Assembly: GCF_028765165.1 (NCBI RefSeq)
Contig: NZ_JARADB010000009.1
Span: 1-64,000, forward strand
Reading direction: 5' to 3'
DNA length: 64,000 nt
Source of the DNA: Paenibacillus sp. MAHUQ-63
GTDB taxonomy: Bacteria; Bacillota; Bacilli; Paenibacillales; NBRC-103111
The translations under genes were made by a program, and so were the position numbers. Below the pieces are notes generated by a model. It did not search any database, was not told the origin of the DNA, and was given only the letters and a program-made list of their open reading frames with translations. Shown piece by piece: positions 24,265 to 32,432 of this stretch. Numbering within the stretch: position 1 is the stretch's first letter; every line of letters begins with the position of its first letter.

Positions 24265-25656
24265 ATGCCGATTAATTCTTTTGATAACTATCCAATGAGC
24301 TGGAAACCATCGATTGATAAAACCCAAAAACCTATTTATAAAGTACTCGCAAGGCAATTGTATCAGGATATTCTAAACGGAGTTCTGTTACCCGGAACAA
24401 GACTCCCTTCGCAGCGGGAACTGGCCGATTTCCTAGACTTAAATTTGAGCACGATATCCAAAGCGTTTAAGATGTGTGAGTTGAAAGGTTTGTTAAGTGC
24501 AGCCGTTGGCAGTGGAACATTCGTATCGTATGATGCGTTATCCAATGCGTATTTACTTGAAGATACCAAGCCGAAGCACTTAATCGAAATGGGAGCGACA
24601 CTGCCGGATAATGCTTCATACGAGCCGTTGCTGCTTCAGTTGAAAAGTATGCTGCAAGATACGGATTATGAAAAGTGGTTCGGTTATGGCCGTTCAGGCG
24701 AAAGCCTCTGGCAAAGGGACGCAGCTCTTAAACTCATCCGAAGAAGCGGCCTTGAAACAACAGTCGATCGCATTGTACTGGCTAATGGCGGTCAGAATGC
24801 CATTGCGGCCACACTTGCAAGTTTATGTAAGCCTGGAGACCGCATTGGTGCCGATCCGCATACATACCCTGGTTTAAAAACGGCTGCAGCGATGCTTAGT
24901 ATCCAAATTGTACCGATAAAGTCGGAGAACGGCGAAATGAGTCCGGCTGCTTTGGAATACGCGTGTAAAAATGACAATATGAAAGGCGTTTACTTAATTC
25001 CGGATTATCATAATCCGACAGCTAGTACGATGTCGGTAGAGAATCGCCAAAGGATTGCAGCCGTTGCCAAAAAGTATAATCCATTCATTATTGAAGATGC
25101 GTCTTACAGCCTTCTGAGCGACAAACGGCTTCCCGCAGTGGCCTCCTTCGCGCCGGAACAGACCATCTACATAGCGAGTTTATCCAAATCGATCGCACCG
25201 GGCTTGCGGCTAGCCTATGTAGCCGTTCCGAGTCCCTTCAAGGAGCTAATTGCCAAGGCTTTATATAATTTAAATGTTTATGTGTCGCCGTTGTTTGCCG
25301 AACTGGCAGCGCGTACAATTGTATCTAATCAATTCGAAAGCATAATTGATGGCCATCGGGAACAAGCCATTCGCAGAAATCGAATCGTAAACCGATACTT
25401 GTCAGACTATACGTGCTTGGGGGCTGAAACAGGTATCTTCCGTTGGCTGCTGTTACCAGGCAGTATCACAGGTGCAGAGTTCGAAAGGCTAGCCGCACAG
25501 CAGGGGGTTCAAGTGTATGCGGCTGACCGGTTCGTAGTGGGGAATAGTACCCCAGAGCGGGCTGTAAGGATTGCAGTCTGTGCACCGGCAACGGTCCAAG
25601 AGCTAGAGGAAGGATTAGCGATCCTTCAATATATACTTCACGAGATAACCGAATAG
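24265..25656 (+). CDS. MocR-type GntR/aminotransferase regulator
   Basis: A 463-residue fusion of an N-terminal GntR winged helix (LYQDILNGVLLPGTRLPSQR, then LDLNLSTISKAFKMCELKG) with a class I aminotransferase-like domain. The PLP-binding lysine is in ASLSKSIAPGLRLAY, and PDYHNPTA and EDASYSLL are further fold-type I marks. MocR proteins (GabR, PdxR) sense PLP or amino compounds and control adjacent genes. Start 24265 fits AAAGG nine bases upstream. It is separated by a terminator from the amine oxidase/dehydrogenase/transporter operon, which is the most likely target. Confidence 0.9.
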   Translation: MPINSFDNYPMSWKPSIDKTQKPIYKVLARQLYQDILNGVLLPGTRLPSQRELADFLDLNLSTISKAFKMCELKGLLSAAVGSGTFVSYDALSNAYLLEDTKPKHLIEMGATLPDNASYEPLLLQLKSMLQDTDYEKWFGYGRSGESLWQRDAALKLIRRSGLETTVDRIVLANGGQNAIAATLASLCKPGDRIGADPHTYPGLKTAAAMLSIQIVPIKSENGEMSPAALEYACKNDNMKGVYLIPDYHNPTASTMSVENRQRIAAVAKKYNPFIIEDASYSLLSDKRLPAVASFAPEQTIYIASLSKSIAPGLRLAYVAVPSPFKELIAKALYNLNVYVSPLFAELAARTIVSNQFESIIDGHREQAIRRNRIVNRYLSDYTCLGAETGIFRWLLLPGSITGAEFERLAAQQGVQVYAADRFVVGNSTPERAVRIAVCAPATVQELEEGLAILQYILHEITE

Positions 25657-25666
25657 GAAAATTGTT

Positions 25667-25699
25667 TGCCATACAATTATGATATTGTATGGCATTTTT
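25667..25699 (+). terminator. intrinsic terminator
   Basis: TGCCATACAAT and ATTGTATGGCA form an 11-bp perfect stem with TATGAT loop, followed by TTTTTG. Confidence 0.9.
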
Positions 25700-25770
25700 G
25701 TGCGTGTTATGATGGAGCAAATCTTGTTGAAGGGTAGCAAGAAGCTTGCTTGAAGGAAGGAGGAAGCCTT

Positions 25771-26880
25771 ATGGACAATCAAGTGGTTATTGTTGGAGCC
25801 GGTTTAAGCGGCCTTCGGGCTGCCTCTCTGCTTCATGTGCACGGGATCTCATGCAGGGTGCTAGAGGCTAGAGACCGGATTGGCGGCAGGGTCATGAGCA
25901 CTTCTGTTCTGAATCGGCCTGAGCTGGGCAAGTTTGACCTCGGACCGACATGGTTCTGGCCGCAATATGAGAGCGCGATTACCAATCTGGTTAAAGAATT
26001 ACAGCTAGAAACCTTCATTCCGTACACCAAAGGGGAGATACTGCTGGAACGGTTTCACAACGAGCCGGCAGAGCGATATAGGCTGCCAGCTAACGCGAAT
26101 GAAAGCTCGATTCGATTCACAGGAGGCGTACAGTCGCTTATTGATGCGTTAGCGGATACGATTCCTCCAGGGACCATCGAGTTAGAGACACGAGCTACAG
26201 CTCTTCGGCTCAATAGTAATGGTACGGTCACGGTTGATGCCGTTCATGCAGACGGAGAGCGTGAACAGATAACAGCAAACGCGGTGATTCTAGCCTTGCC
26301 GCCTCGCCTTGTGGCGCGGCATATGGCATTCACGCCGCTTCTTCCTCCAGAACTGGTTGCCGACCTTGTCAACAAACCTACGTGGATGGCAGGACAGGCC
26401 AAGGCCGTTGTCGTCTATGATCGTCCTTTCTGGCGGGAATTGGGGTTCTCCGGATTCGTATCAAGCCGGGTCGGACCCTTGCAGGAAATTCATGATGCTT
26501 CTCCTGGTACAGGCTCAGGAGCGCTATTCGGTTTCTTCGGCATACCAGCCCCCATGCGCCATAAACTAGGGCAGGAGGAATTGAAGAAAAGAATCATGGA
26601 CCAATTGGTTAGGCTGTTTGGACCCCAGGCTTGTCAAGAACGTGCTTTTCTTTACAAGGATTGGTCGGAAGATGACGAAACGGCTGTTGAAGAAGACTTC
26701 GAACCACTTATGAATGCCCCGGCCTATGGTCAACCCTCGGTCGTTGGGAGATGGGAGAAGAAAATCTTCTTTGCCGGTACAGAGACGAATTCGCCATTCG
26801 GCGGGCATTTGGAAGGTGCGCTTCGGTCTGCTGACAAGGCAGTTTCAGAGATAAATAAATGGATAGGAGGCCGTGCATGA
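25771..26880 (+). CDS. flavin monoamine oxidase family protein
   Basis: A 369-residue FAD-dependent amine oxidase. The N-terminal dinucleotide motif is VIVGAGLSGLRAASLL with the downstream EARDRIGGRV, and the C-terminal FAD segment is FAGTETNSPFGGHLEGALRS, in which no Cys for covalent flavin attachment is seen. It is shorter than typical monoamine oxidases (about 450). No signal peptide, so cytoplasmic. ATG 25771 follows AAGGAGGAAG. The next gene overlaps by ATGA, so oxidation of an amine and reduction of the resulting aldehyde could be coupled with transport by the MFS protein. Confidence 0.88.
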   Translation: MDNQVVIVGAGLSGLRAASLLHVHGISCRVLEARDRIGGRVMSTSVLNRPELGKFDLGPTWFWPQYESAITNLVKELQLETFIPYTKGEILLERFHNEPAERYRLPANANESSIRFTGGVQSLIDALADTIPPGTIELETRATALRLNSNGTVTVDAVHADGEREQITANAVILALPPRLVARHMAFTPLLPPELVADLVNKPTWMAGQAKAVVVYDRPFWRELGFSGFVSSRVGPLQEIHDASPGTGSGALFGFFGIPAPMRHKLGQEELKKRIMDQLVRLFGPQACQERAFLYKDWSEDDETAVEEDFEPLMNAPAYGQPSVVGRWEKKIFFAGTETNSPFGGHLEGALRSADKAVSEINKWIGGRA

Positions 26881-27848
26881 TGAAAGTGATGAACGCCGTA
26901 CAAATTCCCGCCAAAGGGGAAAAAATGCGATTGGTGCAGATTCCGGTGCCCCAGCCGGGAGAAGGGCAAGTCTTGCTTCGTGTAGAAGCATGCGGCGTAT
27001 GTCATGGTGACTCGCTCGCCATTGGAGGGGCGTCCCCAGCGTATCCCCGCATCCCTGGCCATGAAGTCATTGGCAGCGTTGTGCAGCTTGGCGCCGGTTC
27101 CACGAAATGGAACATTGGCGATCGCGTGGGTATTGGATGGCATGGTGGGGACAACCACGTTACAGGCCTGACCATCGACGGCGGTTACGCTGAGTACATG
27201 GTTGCCTATGAGGAGAGCTTGTCATTGATCCCGGAGGAATTGTCCGCGGTAGAAGCAGCACCCCTTATGTGTGCAGGTGAAACAACCTTTAGTGCACTTC
27301 GGAACAGTAAAGCTCGGCCTGGCGATCTTGTAGCCATTCAAGGGATTGGCGGACTTGGGCACTTAGCGGTTCAATATGCCCGCAAGGCGGGGTTCCGCAC
27401 GGCAGCGATTTCGCGCGGCAGCGACAAAGAAGAGCTGATACGTCAACTTGGGGCCCATCACTACATTAATTCCGACAAGGAAGACCCGGCTTTGGCCTTG
27501 CAGGCGTTAGGTGGGGCCAAAGTCATTCTCGCTACTGCGCCGAACGCCCAAGCGATCGCTTCCCTCATGAACGGGCTTGGATCGGATAGTGAGCTCATTA
27601 TTGTAGCCGGCTCGGGTGAGCAGCTGGGTTTATCGGCAAGAGATTTCCTCAAAGGACCGAATACGGTGAGAGGCTCCTTTACTGGACATGCGCGAGAAAT
27701 TCAGGAAGCCGTTAACTTCAGCGTGCTTACGGATGTACGGCCCATGATTGAAACTTTTCCGCTGGAACGTGTTAGCGAAGCCTATGACCGAATGATGGCG
27801 GCATCCACTCGGTTTCGGGCCGTTCTCCATATTCATGAAGGCAATTAA
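26877..27848 (+). CDS. zinc alcohol dehydrogenase lacking the structural-zinc loop
   Basis: A 323-residue MDR-family alcohol dehydrogenase. The catalytic-zinc ligands are recognisable in CGVCHGDS, GHEVIG and the later Cys in PLMCAGETT; the NAD site is GIGGLGHLAVQYA. Related enzymes have after GWHGG a loop with four cysteines that bind a structural zinc; here GWHGGDNHVTGLTIDGGYAEY runs straight from one flank to the other, so the loop (about 18 residues) is gone. Without it the enzyme may be unstable or altered in oligomerisation, yet the frame is intact. It overlaps the amine oxidase stop by four bases (ATGA) with GGAGG upstream. Confidence 0.88.
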   Translation: MMKVMNAVQIPAKGEKMRLVQIPVPQPGEGQVLLRVEACGVCHGDSLAIGGASPAYPRIPGHEVIGSVVQLGAGSTKWNIGDRVGIGWHGGDNHVTGLTIDGGYAEYMVAYEESLSLIPEELSAVEAAPLMCAGETTFSALRNSKARPGDLVAIQGIGGLGHLAVQYARKAGFRTAAISRGSDKEELIRQLGAHHYINSDKEDPALALQALGGAKVILATAPNAQAIASLMNGLGSDSELIIVAGSGEQLGLSARDFLKGPNTVRGSFTGHAREIQEAVNFSVLTDVRPMIETFPLERVSEAYDRMMAASTRFRAVLHIHEGN

Positions 27849-27872
27849 TTGGTAATAGAAGGGGATGGGGAC

Positions 27873-29186
27873 ATGTCGAGCCGAACAGCACTCGATCAAG
27901 AACAAATAGAAAACGGGAGAGAATCACTGAAGCAATATGTGGATTCCCCTGAGAAACAGCGTCAGCTGCACCAAAGAACGATGATCATCGTCGTTGCCTC
28001 TCAAATTTTTGGCGGGGCGGGATTGGCTGCAGGAATCACGGTAGGGGCACTGCTCGCACAGGATATGCTCGGAACAGACAGCTTTGCCGGCGTTCCGACT
28101 GCCCTGTTTACGTTAGGCTCTGCTGCCGCGGCGCTAATCGTCGGCCGTCTGTCCCAACGCTTGGGGCGTCGTGCGGGGCTGGCTGCGGGTTTCTTAACAG
28201 GCGGGCTTGGCGCTGCAGGCGTCGTCCTGGCAGCCGTCTTCCATCATATCGGGCTGCTCTTGCTTTCGCTGCTGCTCTATGGAGCAGGGATGGCAACCAA
28301 CCTGCAGGCCAGATATGCCGGAACGGATCTGGCCCTCCCGACAGGAAGGGCCAAAGCGATAAGTACGGCTATGGTTTTCACGACCATTGGCGCGGTTGCC
28401 GGGCCGAATCTTGTCACGTTGACAGGTCGGATAGCGACATCTCTTGGCGCTCCTGCGTTATCCGGGCCCTTTATGCTGGCGGCCATCGCATATCTGTTGG
28501 CGGGATTCGTGCTGCTCATCTTCCTGCGGCCTGATCCTTTGATCGTGGCCAAAGCCATTGCAGAGGTTGAGCGATTAAAAGATCGTCAGAACGGCACACT
28601 GCCATCATCGCATGTATTGGAAGCTGGTTTCAATAAACGGGGGATCATTGTTGGCGCGTCAGTGATGGTAGTAACCCAGATTGTTATGGTCGGCATTATG
28701 ACCATGACGCCGGTTCACATGAAGCATCACGGACACGGACTTGGAGAGGTTGGTGTTGTGATCGGCATCCATGTTGCTGCGATGTATCTGCCATCGCTAT
28801 TAACGGGTGTTCTCGTCGATAAGTACGGAAGATTGCCCATGTCCTATGCCTCCGGTATTACGCTGCTCTTGGCCGGCTTACTGGCTGCCTATGCACCCGG
28901 GGACTCAACAGTGCTGCTCGTTCTTGCACTTGCGCTTCTTGGATTAGGGTGGAACTTCGGGTTGATCAGCGGGACAGCGGCGATCGTCGATGCCACGACT
29001 CCCCAAATACGCGCGAAGACGCAAGGGACCGTAGACGTTCTTATTGCTCTGGCTGGGGCATCCGGAGGCGCCTTGTCCGGGATGGTTGTGGCTCAGTCCA
29101 GCTATTCGACACTCTCCTTGGCTGGAGGATTTCTGTCCTTGCTTCTTATTCCGGTTGTGTTGTGGTCCCGTAGAAAAGGGGGATGA
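27873..29186 (+). CDS. MFS transporter
   Basis: A 437-residue major facilitator with about twelve helices. The loop between helices 2 and 3 has VGRLSQRLGRRAG, and the equivalent in the second half has DKYGRLPMSYASG. A polar N-terminal tail precedes the first helix. ATG 27873 follows AGAAGGGGATGGGG. As the third gene behind an amine oxidase and an alcohol dehydrogenase it may export or import the amine, aldehyde or alcohol concerned; a drug-efflux role is the alternative. The operon has no obvious terminator after it. Confidence 0.88.
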   Translation: MSSRTALDQEQIENGRESLKQYVDSPEKQRQLHQRTMIIVVASQIFGGAGLAAGITVGALLAQDMLGTDSFAGVPTALFTLGSAAAALIVGRLSQRLGRRAGLAAGFLTGGLGAAGVVLAAVFHHIGLLLLSLLLYGAGMATNLQARYAGTDLALPTGRAKAISTAMVFTTIGAVAGPNLVTLTGRIATSLGAPALSGPFMLAAIAYLLAGFVLLIFLRPDPLIVAKAIAEVERLKDRQNGTLPSSHVLEAGFNKRGIIVGASVMVVTQIVMVGIMTMTPVHMKHHGHGLGEVGVVIGIHVAAMYLPSLLTGVLVDKYGRLPMSYASGITLLLAGLLAAYAPGDSTVLLVLALALLGLGWNFGLISGTAAIVDATTPQIRAKTQGTVDVLIALAGASGGALSGMVVAQSSYSTLSLAGGFLSLLLIPVVLWSRRKGG

Positions 29187-29337
29187 TAGGGAGCGGGAAT
29201 AAGTGATAAAGACACAGCGGGGGCCGGCCATGAAGGGATAGGCACATGTAACTGATCATTCCGTCCAAGCAAATGCGCTAATAGGTTCGTACTTTATAAA
29301 GTCGTCAAACTTTTGATTACAAGAGGAGGAGCACTTT

Positions 29338-29451
29338 ATGGGTTACACCGCGTCATCTGCTGGAAGCTATGGTGGAGGGTATACATCGGCAGCAACCGTC
29401 CTTGTTCTGTTCATCTTACTGGTTATCGTTCTCACTTCAGTATGCTTGTAA
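29338..29451 (+). CDS. YjcZ-type small membrane protein 1
   Basis: A 37-residue protein starting at ATG 29338, with GAGGAGGAG seven bases upstream. It begins MGYTASSAGSYGGGYTSAAT and ends in one hydrophobic helix containing the family signature FILLVIVL. This is the YjcZ/sporulation-associated peptide type (Gly/Tyr-rich head, short hydrophobic tail). Its exact role in Bacillus is not settled; some relatives are found in spores. It is followed by a second copy at 29557. Confidence 0.8.
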   Translation: MGYTASSAGSYGGGYTSAATVLVLFILLVIVLTSVCL

Positions 29452-29556
29452 GGTCTTACACTTCCTTAATTGCGATTATGACACTTGGATGGAAATTGGC
29501 AGCATGGATTCCTCTCTATAGGTGATTGCTTTTTCCAAGGAAGGAGGATATGAACT

Positions 29557-29649
29557 ATGGGGTATACAACAAGTAATACGACAAGCGCAGCCGCAATTTT
29601 AGTTCTCTTCATTCTATTGGTTATTGTTACTATGACATTCGTCTGGTAA
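29557..29649 (+). CDS. YjcZ-type small membrane protein 2
   Basis: A 30-residue protein from ATG 29557, preceded by AAGGAGGATATG. It starts MGYTTSNTTSAAAILVLFIL and shares with the first copy the MGYT start and the LVLFILLVIV helix, lacking the Gly/Tyr stretch. The two are diverged tandem duplicates, each with its own ribosome-binding site, and are probably cotranscribed up to the terminator at 29693. Confidence 0.8.
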   Translation: MGYTTSNTTSAAAILVLFILLVIVTMTFVW

Positions 29650-29692
29650 TTAGCAAAGAATCGTTCTCATCATTATTTTGATAATGTTGTTC

Positions 29693-29724
29693 AGCCTGTG
29701 GCGAATTAGCTGCAGGCTTTTTTA
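29693..29724 (+). terminator. intrinsic terminator
   Basis: AGCCTG pairs with CAGGCT, with an inner GC/GC extension, and is followed by TTTTTT. Confidence 0.75.
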
Positions 29725-29816
29725 ATTTGCACGGGGCTGCAGATGTCAAGCATTGTATCGATTGTTTTTGTCATTGTGGGGGATAATGATAATAAAGAGA
29801 ATGAGGTGGCTTGCCA

Positions 29817-30323
29817 ATGATATATATTTATAACGATTTCGGGGGGACGCATACGACGGCTTTGGCTGCAGCTTATCATCTGAAGAAGTTGGATGAAACT
29901 CGCGAGCCCACGAAGAAAGAAATCCTAAACACGCATAATTTTAATAAATTAGTGTATAAGGACAGAGGAAAGTTATACTTTCACGGGAAAGATGAGGACG
30001 GCAACAAGGTCTATACAATGGGGAGAGGCAGGTCTAAGATTCTTGTTCCCGGCATTTATAATTTGATCGATATGTTGATTGAGGAGGGGGTTCTGCATGA
30101 AAAAATTATATTATCCAATACGTCTCCGACGGTGCCTTTTTCAATGACATGTGGCGGCATGCTGTCACGGTGGCTGAAGATTGATTTTATAGGCGTACCG
30201 TTATTAATTATTGGAGCTAAACAAGCCTATCAAGACATTATCCATCTCGTTCATCATACAAAGAAAATCGCAAAATCCTCAAATACACAATTAATCATGC
30301 TGGAAAATAAAGAATTCAAATGA
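29817..30323 (+). CDS. DUF3189 family protein
   Basis: A 168-residue cytoplasmic protein that begins MIYIYNDFGGTHTTALAAAY, the usual opening of the DUF3189 family in Bacilli and Clostridia. The segment with a GG-T-TT motif after the first strand resembles a nucleotide-binding loop, but no biochemical role is known. ATG 29817 has GAGGTGG ten bases upstream; a TTG at 29811 is too near. A bidirectional terminator separates it from the convergent endopeptidase gene. Confidence 0.8.
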   Translation: MIYIYNDFGGTHTTALAAAYHLKKLDETREPTKKEILNTHNFNKLVYKDRGKLYFHGKDEDGNKVYTMGRGRSKILVPGIYNLIDMLIEEGVLHEKIILSNTSPTVPFSMTCGGMLSRWLKIDFIGVPLLIIGAKQAYQDIIHLVHHTKKIAKSSNTQLIMLENKEFK

Positions 30324-30334
30324 TGGTAATATGA

Positions 30335-30376
30335 AAAAACGAACTACTAATCTCAAAGAGATCAATAGTTCGTTAA
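30335..30376. terminator. bidirectional terminator
   Basis: AACGAACTA pairs with TAGTTCGTT, with an inner ATCTC-AAA-GAGAT stem. The A-run on the left gives a strong T-run for the minus-strand endopeptidase gene. Confidence 0.85.
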
Positions 30377-30390
30377 CCGTTCTGTGGAAC

Positions 30391-30897
30391 CTATTTAATC
30401 ACACGGCGTGCTGTCATGTAGTGAGACTTCCAATAGGAGTTAATCGTAGTGATTTTCACACCGCCGGCACCGTAAGTGTTTAACATTTTGTTATTTCCAA
30501 CGTAAACGCCTACATGGCCGACTCCGGGTCTGCCCGGAACGGAGAAGAATAGCAGGTCGCCTTTCTTCCAATTGCTTTTCGAAACATAACTACCGACTCT
30601 CGATTGCTGAGCAGCTGTCCGCGGTAGGCTAATGCCGTATTTCCCGAAAATATATTTCGTTAAGGTCGAGCAGTCGAAGTTGCGTGTCTGTCCGACTTTG
30701 GCCCCGAATTTATAAGGCGTGCCCAAATATCTTTTCCCTAAAGAAATAATTTTATCCGCTTTTGACGTTGCGGTGATTGTAGCAGCAGTAGCAGCTTGAG
30801 TAGGTTGTGGACTACTGATTAGCCCTCCTGAGATAGCAACTGTTGCTCCAATTGTCATAATTGCCAAGCGCTTGCTCCATTTATGATGTAGTTTCAT
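30391..30897 (-). CDS. secreted NlpC/P60 peptidoglycan endopeptidase
   Basis: A 168-residue exported protein: signal peptide (LAIMTIGATVAISGGLI...TQAA cut region), a short linker and one NlpC/P60 domain. The catalytic Cys is in NFDCSTLTKYIF, the His in GVGHVGVYVG and the third polar residue probably in NTYGAGGV. It lacks LysM or SH3 binding repeats, so is a minimal DL-endopeptidase that cuts between D-Glu and diamino acid in peptide stems. AAGGAGGAAG precedes the ATG, and AGTATA at 30943-30948 is the likely -10 box on the minus strand (TATACT). Confidence 0.9.
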   Translation of the reverse strand: MKLHHKWSKRLAIMTIGATVAISGGLISSPQPTQAATAATITATSKADKIISLGKRYLGTPYKFGAKVGQTRNFDCSTLTKYIFGKYGISLPRTAAQQSRVGSYVSKSNWKKGDLLFFSVPGRPGVGHVGVYVGNNKMLNTYGAGGVKITTINSYWKSHYMTARRVIK

Positions 30898-31270
30898 AGT
30901 TGTCTTCCTCCTTGTTATGAGCGCTATTTCGTAGCTAAGCCTAGTATAGCAGACTGAAAGTCTCCTATAATTTACTAGAGGGAGAGCAAACCGTGGGCTC
31001 GAAAGGGATCAGACCGCTTTATTAGAAAACCATGAGAATCTTCTTTGAAAATTATTCTTGACTAGCTGTAGATCAACAAAAAGCTCGGTTTTAAGCCATT
31101 TATAAGGGCTCATCCTGGCCCCGACGCAAGCGTAACTGGAATTTCTCCTTTTATTTCAGCTTAAAAATCCTCTTGTAGAGATATAACTGGAAATTCCTCT
31201 TAGGCCCCTTAATTAAACTGGAGTCCTCTCAACCAATAAATTAAACTAAAAGCAAGGGAGATGATCCAGA
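30898..31270. other. intergenic region before the IS remnant
   Basis: It holds the minus-strand promoter region of the endopeptidase gene on the left and two copies of a TAACTGGAA-type short repeat on the right (31133-31202). The last 50 bases include an AAGGGAGATGA ribosome-binding site for orfA. No other gene was seen. Confidence 0.5.
31133..31202. repeat. two TAACTGGAA short repeats
   Basis: TAACTGGAATTTCTCC (from 31133) and GTAGAGATATAACTGGAAAT (from 31175) are related to each other and to the units at 33120-33264. The second shares the leader TAGAGATATAACTGGA with the unit at 33118, so both are copies of one interspersed element. Confidence 0.65.
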
Positions 31271-31591
31271 ATGAAAAAGAGGTTTAAAGAGGAAGAAAAA
31301 CTTAAAATAGTTAACGAAGCATTGGCCGGTGTTAAGATTGGGGTACTCGCCCGCTTATATGACACACACCCCGAAACCATCCGTTTGTGGGTGAAGGATT
31401 ACCGCGACGCCATCCCAGAATCGGAGATCCCTCGAACAGATGAGAACATAGAGGAATTACGGCGACTGCAGGAGGTGGAGGAGCGCTATGAAAAAGCGGT
31501 GAAAGTTCTTGGTGAGAAAGAACTCGAAATAGAAATCCTCCGAGAGCTATTAAAAAAGAAAAACCCCGCTTATCAGAAAAATTTGAAGTAG
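31271..31591 (+). CDS. IS3-family transposase OrfA
   Basis: A 106-residue protein with an N-terminal helix-turn-helix (KRFKEEEKLKIVNEALAGVK, then RLYDTHPETIRLWVKDYRD) and a leucine-zipper-like C-terminal helix (LGEKELEIEILRELLKKK), the usual plan of IS3 OrfA. In complete elements it is joined to OrfB by a -1 frameshift at the A-run, which is retained here at 31552. With orfB destroyed the protein can bind ends but not transpose by itself. Confidence 0.85.
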   Translation: MKKRFKEEEKLKIVNEALAGVKIGVLARLYDTHPETIRLWVKDYRDAIPESEIPRTDENIEELRRLQEVEERYEKAVKVLGEKELEIEILRELLKKKNPAYQKNLK

Positions 31592-31838
31592 CAGACCCAT
31601 TCATTAAGCGGGGTGAGCCAGCAGCAGTTGTACTGCGCATCCTTGGGATATCGGAGTCAACATACTACGAACGTAACGTGATCTACTCAGCCTAAGAGCA
31701 TTTAATACGCTTGGGGAGGATGCTTCTGAAGCGTTCGAAACCTATATGGACTTCTATAACAACCGTAAAATGCATGGAAGCTTAGAATTGATGCCACCGA
31801 CTAAGTTTTCAAATTGGGTGGACAAGACACCTATTTAG
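31592..31838 (+). pseudogene. orfB remnant of the IS3-family element
   Basis: In the -1 frame the N-terminal part reads EKFEVADPFIKRGEPAAVVL and ends STYYERN, as in IS3 OrfB starts. A junction at about 31680-31705 leads into the C-terminal part ending MDFYNNRKMHGSLELMPP and NWVDKTPI. The three DDE residues lie in the lost part. Confidence 0.8.
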
Positions 31839-31849
31839 AGGGCCTAGCC

Positions 31850-32044
31850 GCGGAAATACAAGCCCTTATTTCAGTATAACGAGGGCCAATAGCCGTGGAA
31901 GCGGAAATAAGATGCGTTATTATGCTGATTGAGCTATGAAACACCCAAATTCAGCAAGGATAACGCGTTGTATTTCCGCTTTACCTTCCAGAACCGCTAA
32001 TTCAGCCGTAATAGCGAACTGTATTTCCGCTGGCGTGAGAGTCC
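31850..32044. repeat. 194-bp palindromic repeat, copy 1
   Basis: A composite palindromic sequence bounded by GCGGAAATACA (31850-31860) and its exact complement TGTATTTCCGC (32020-32030), with inner inverted arms GCGGAAATAAGATGCGTTAT and ATAACGCGTTGTATTTCCGC. A second copy lies exactly 388 bases to the right with no gaps. It encodes nothing recognisable and looks like a non-autonomous interspersed repeat. Confidence 0.85.
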
Positions 32045-32238
32045 TTGGGCCACAATATTTCCAAGGGGGAACTCGTGGGGTTGTTAGGCAATAAATAGTA
32101 GCGAGGTCATTCCGGCGCGGCAGCTTGTTAGGTGGATGTGTGCGACATTGAAGGGACAGGCTCTTAAGGGTACGAGGATGGAGTTCTGCCGTGATGACAG
32201 TAGATTCGGTTGGGAAGCTTGGCGGCGCGTGAGCGGAA

Positions 32239-32432
32239 CGGAAATACAGGCCCTTATTTTAGTAAAACGAGGGCCAATAGCCGCTGAAGCGGAAATAAGA
32301 TGCGTTATTATGCTGATTGAGCTGCGAAACACCCAAATTCAGCAAGGATAACGCATTGTATTTCCGCTTTACCTTCCAGAACCGCTAATTCAGCCGTAAT
32401 AGCGAACTGTATTTCCGCTGGCGTGAGGGTCC
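32239..32432. repeat. 194-bp palindromic repeat, copy 2
   Basis: An ungapped second copy of 31851-32044, same orientation, differing by scattered substitutions (for example GTAAAACGAGGGCC for GTATAACGAGGGCC). The left terminal unit is CGGAAATACA, here preceded by A instead of G. Confidence 0.85.

Larger units (their letters stand above)
31271..31838 (+). mobile_element. internally deleted IS3-family element
   Basis: An intact orfA (31271-31591), an AAAAAAG slippery heptamer (31552-31558) and then orfB fragments. The N-terminal end of orfB reads through to STYYERN and stops soon after, and the C-terminal end resumes at about 31705 with ASEAFETYMDFYNNRKMHGS and ends at TAG 31838. The central DDE catalytic core is missing, so about 600 bases have been lost. 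Terminal inverted repeats were not securely located: GGCCCC-TTAA at 31204 and its relative near 31838 are candidates. Confidence 0.85.

Noticed and set aside
31850-32432. CRISPR array
   Set aside because: Only two long copies with internal inverted arms and a 194-base spacer; no short regular repeats and no cas genes nearby.
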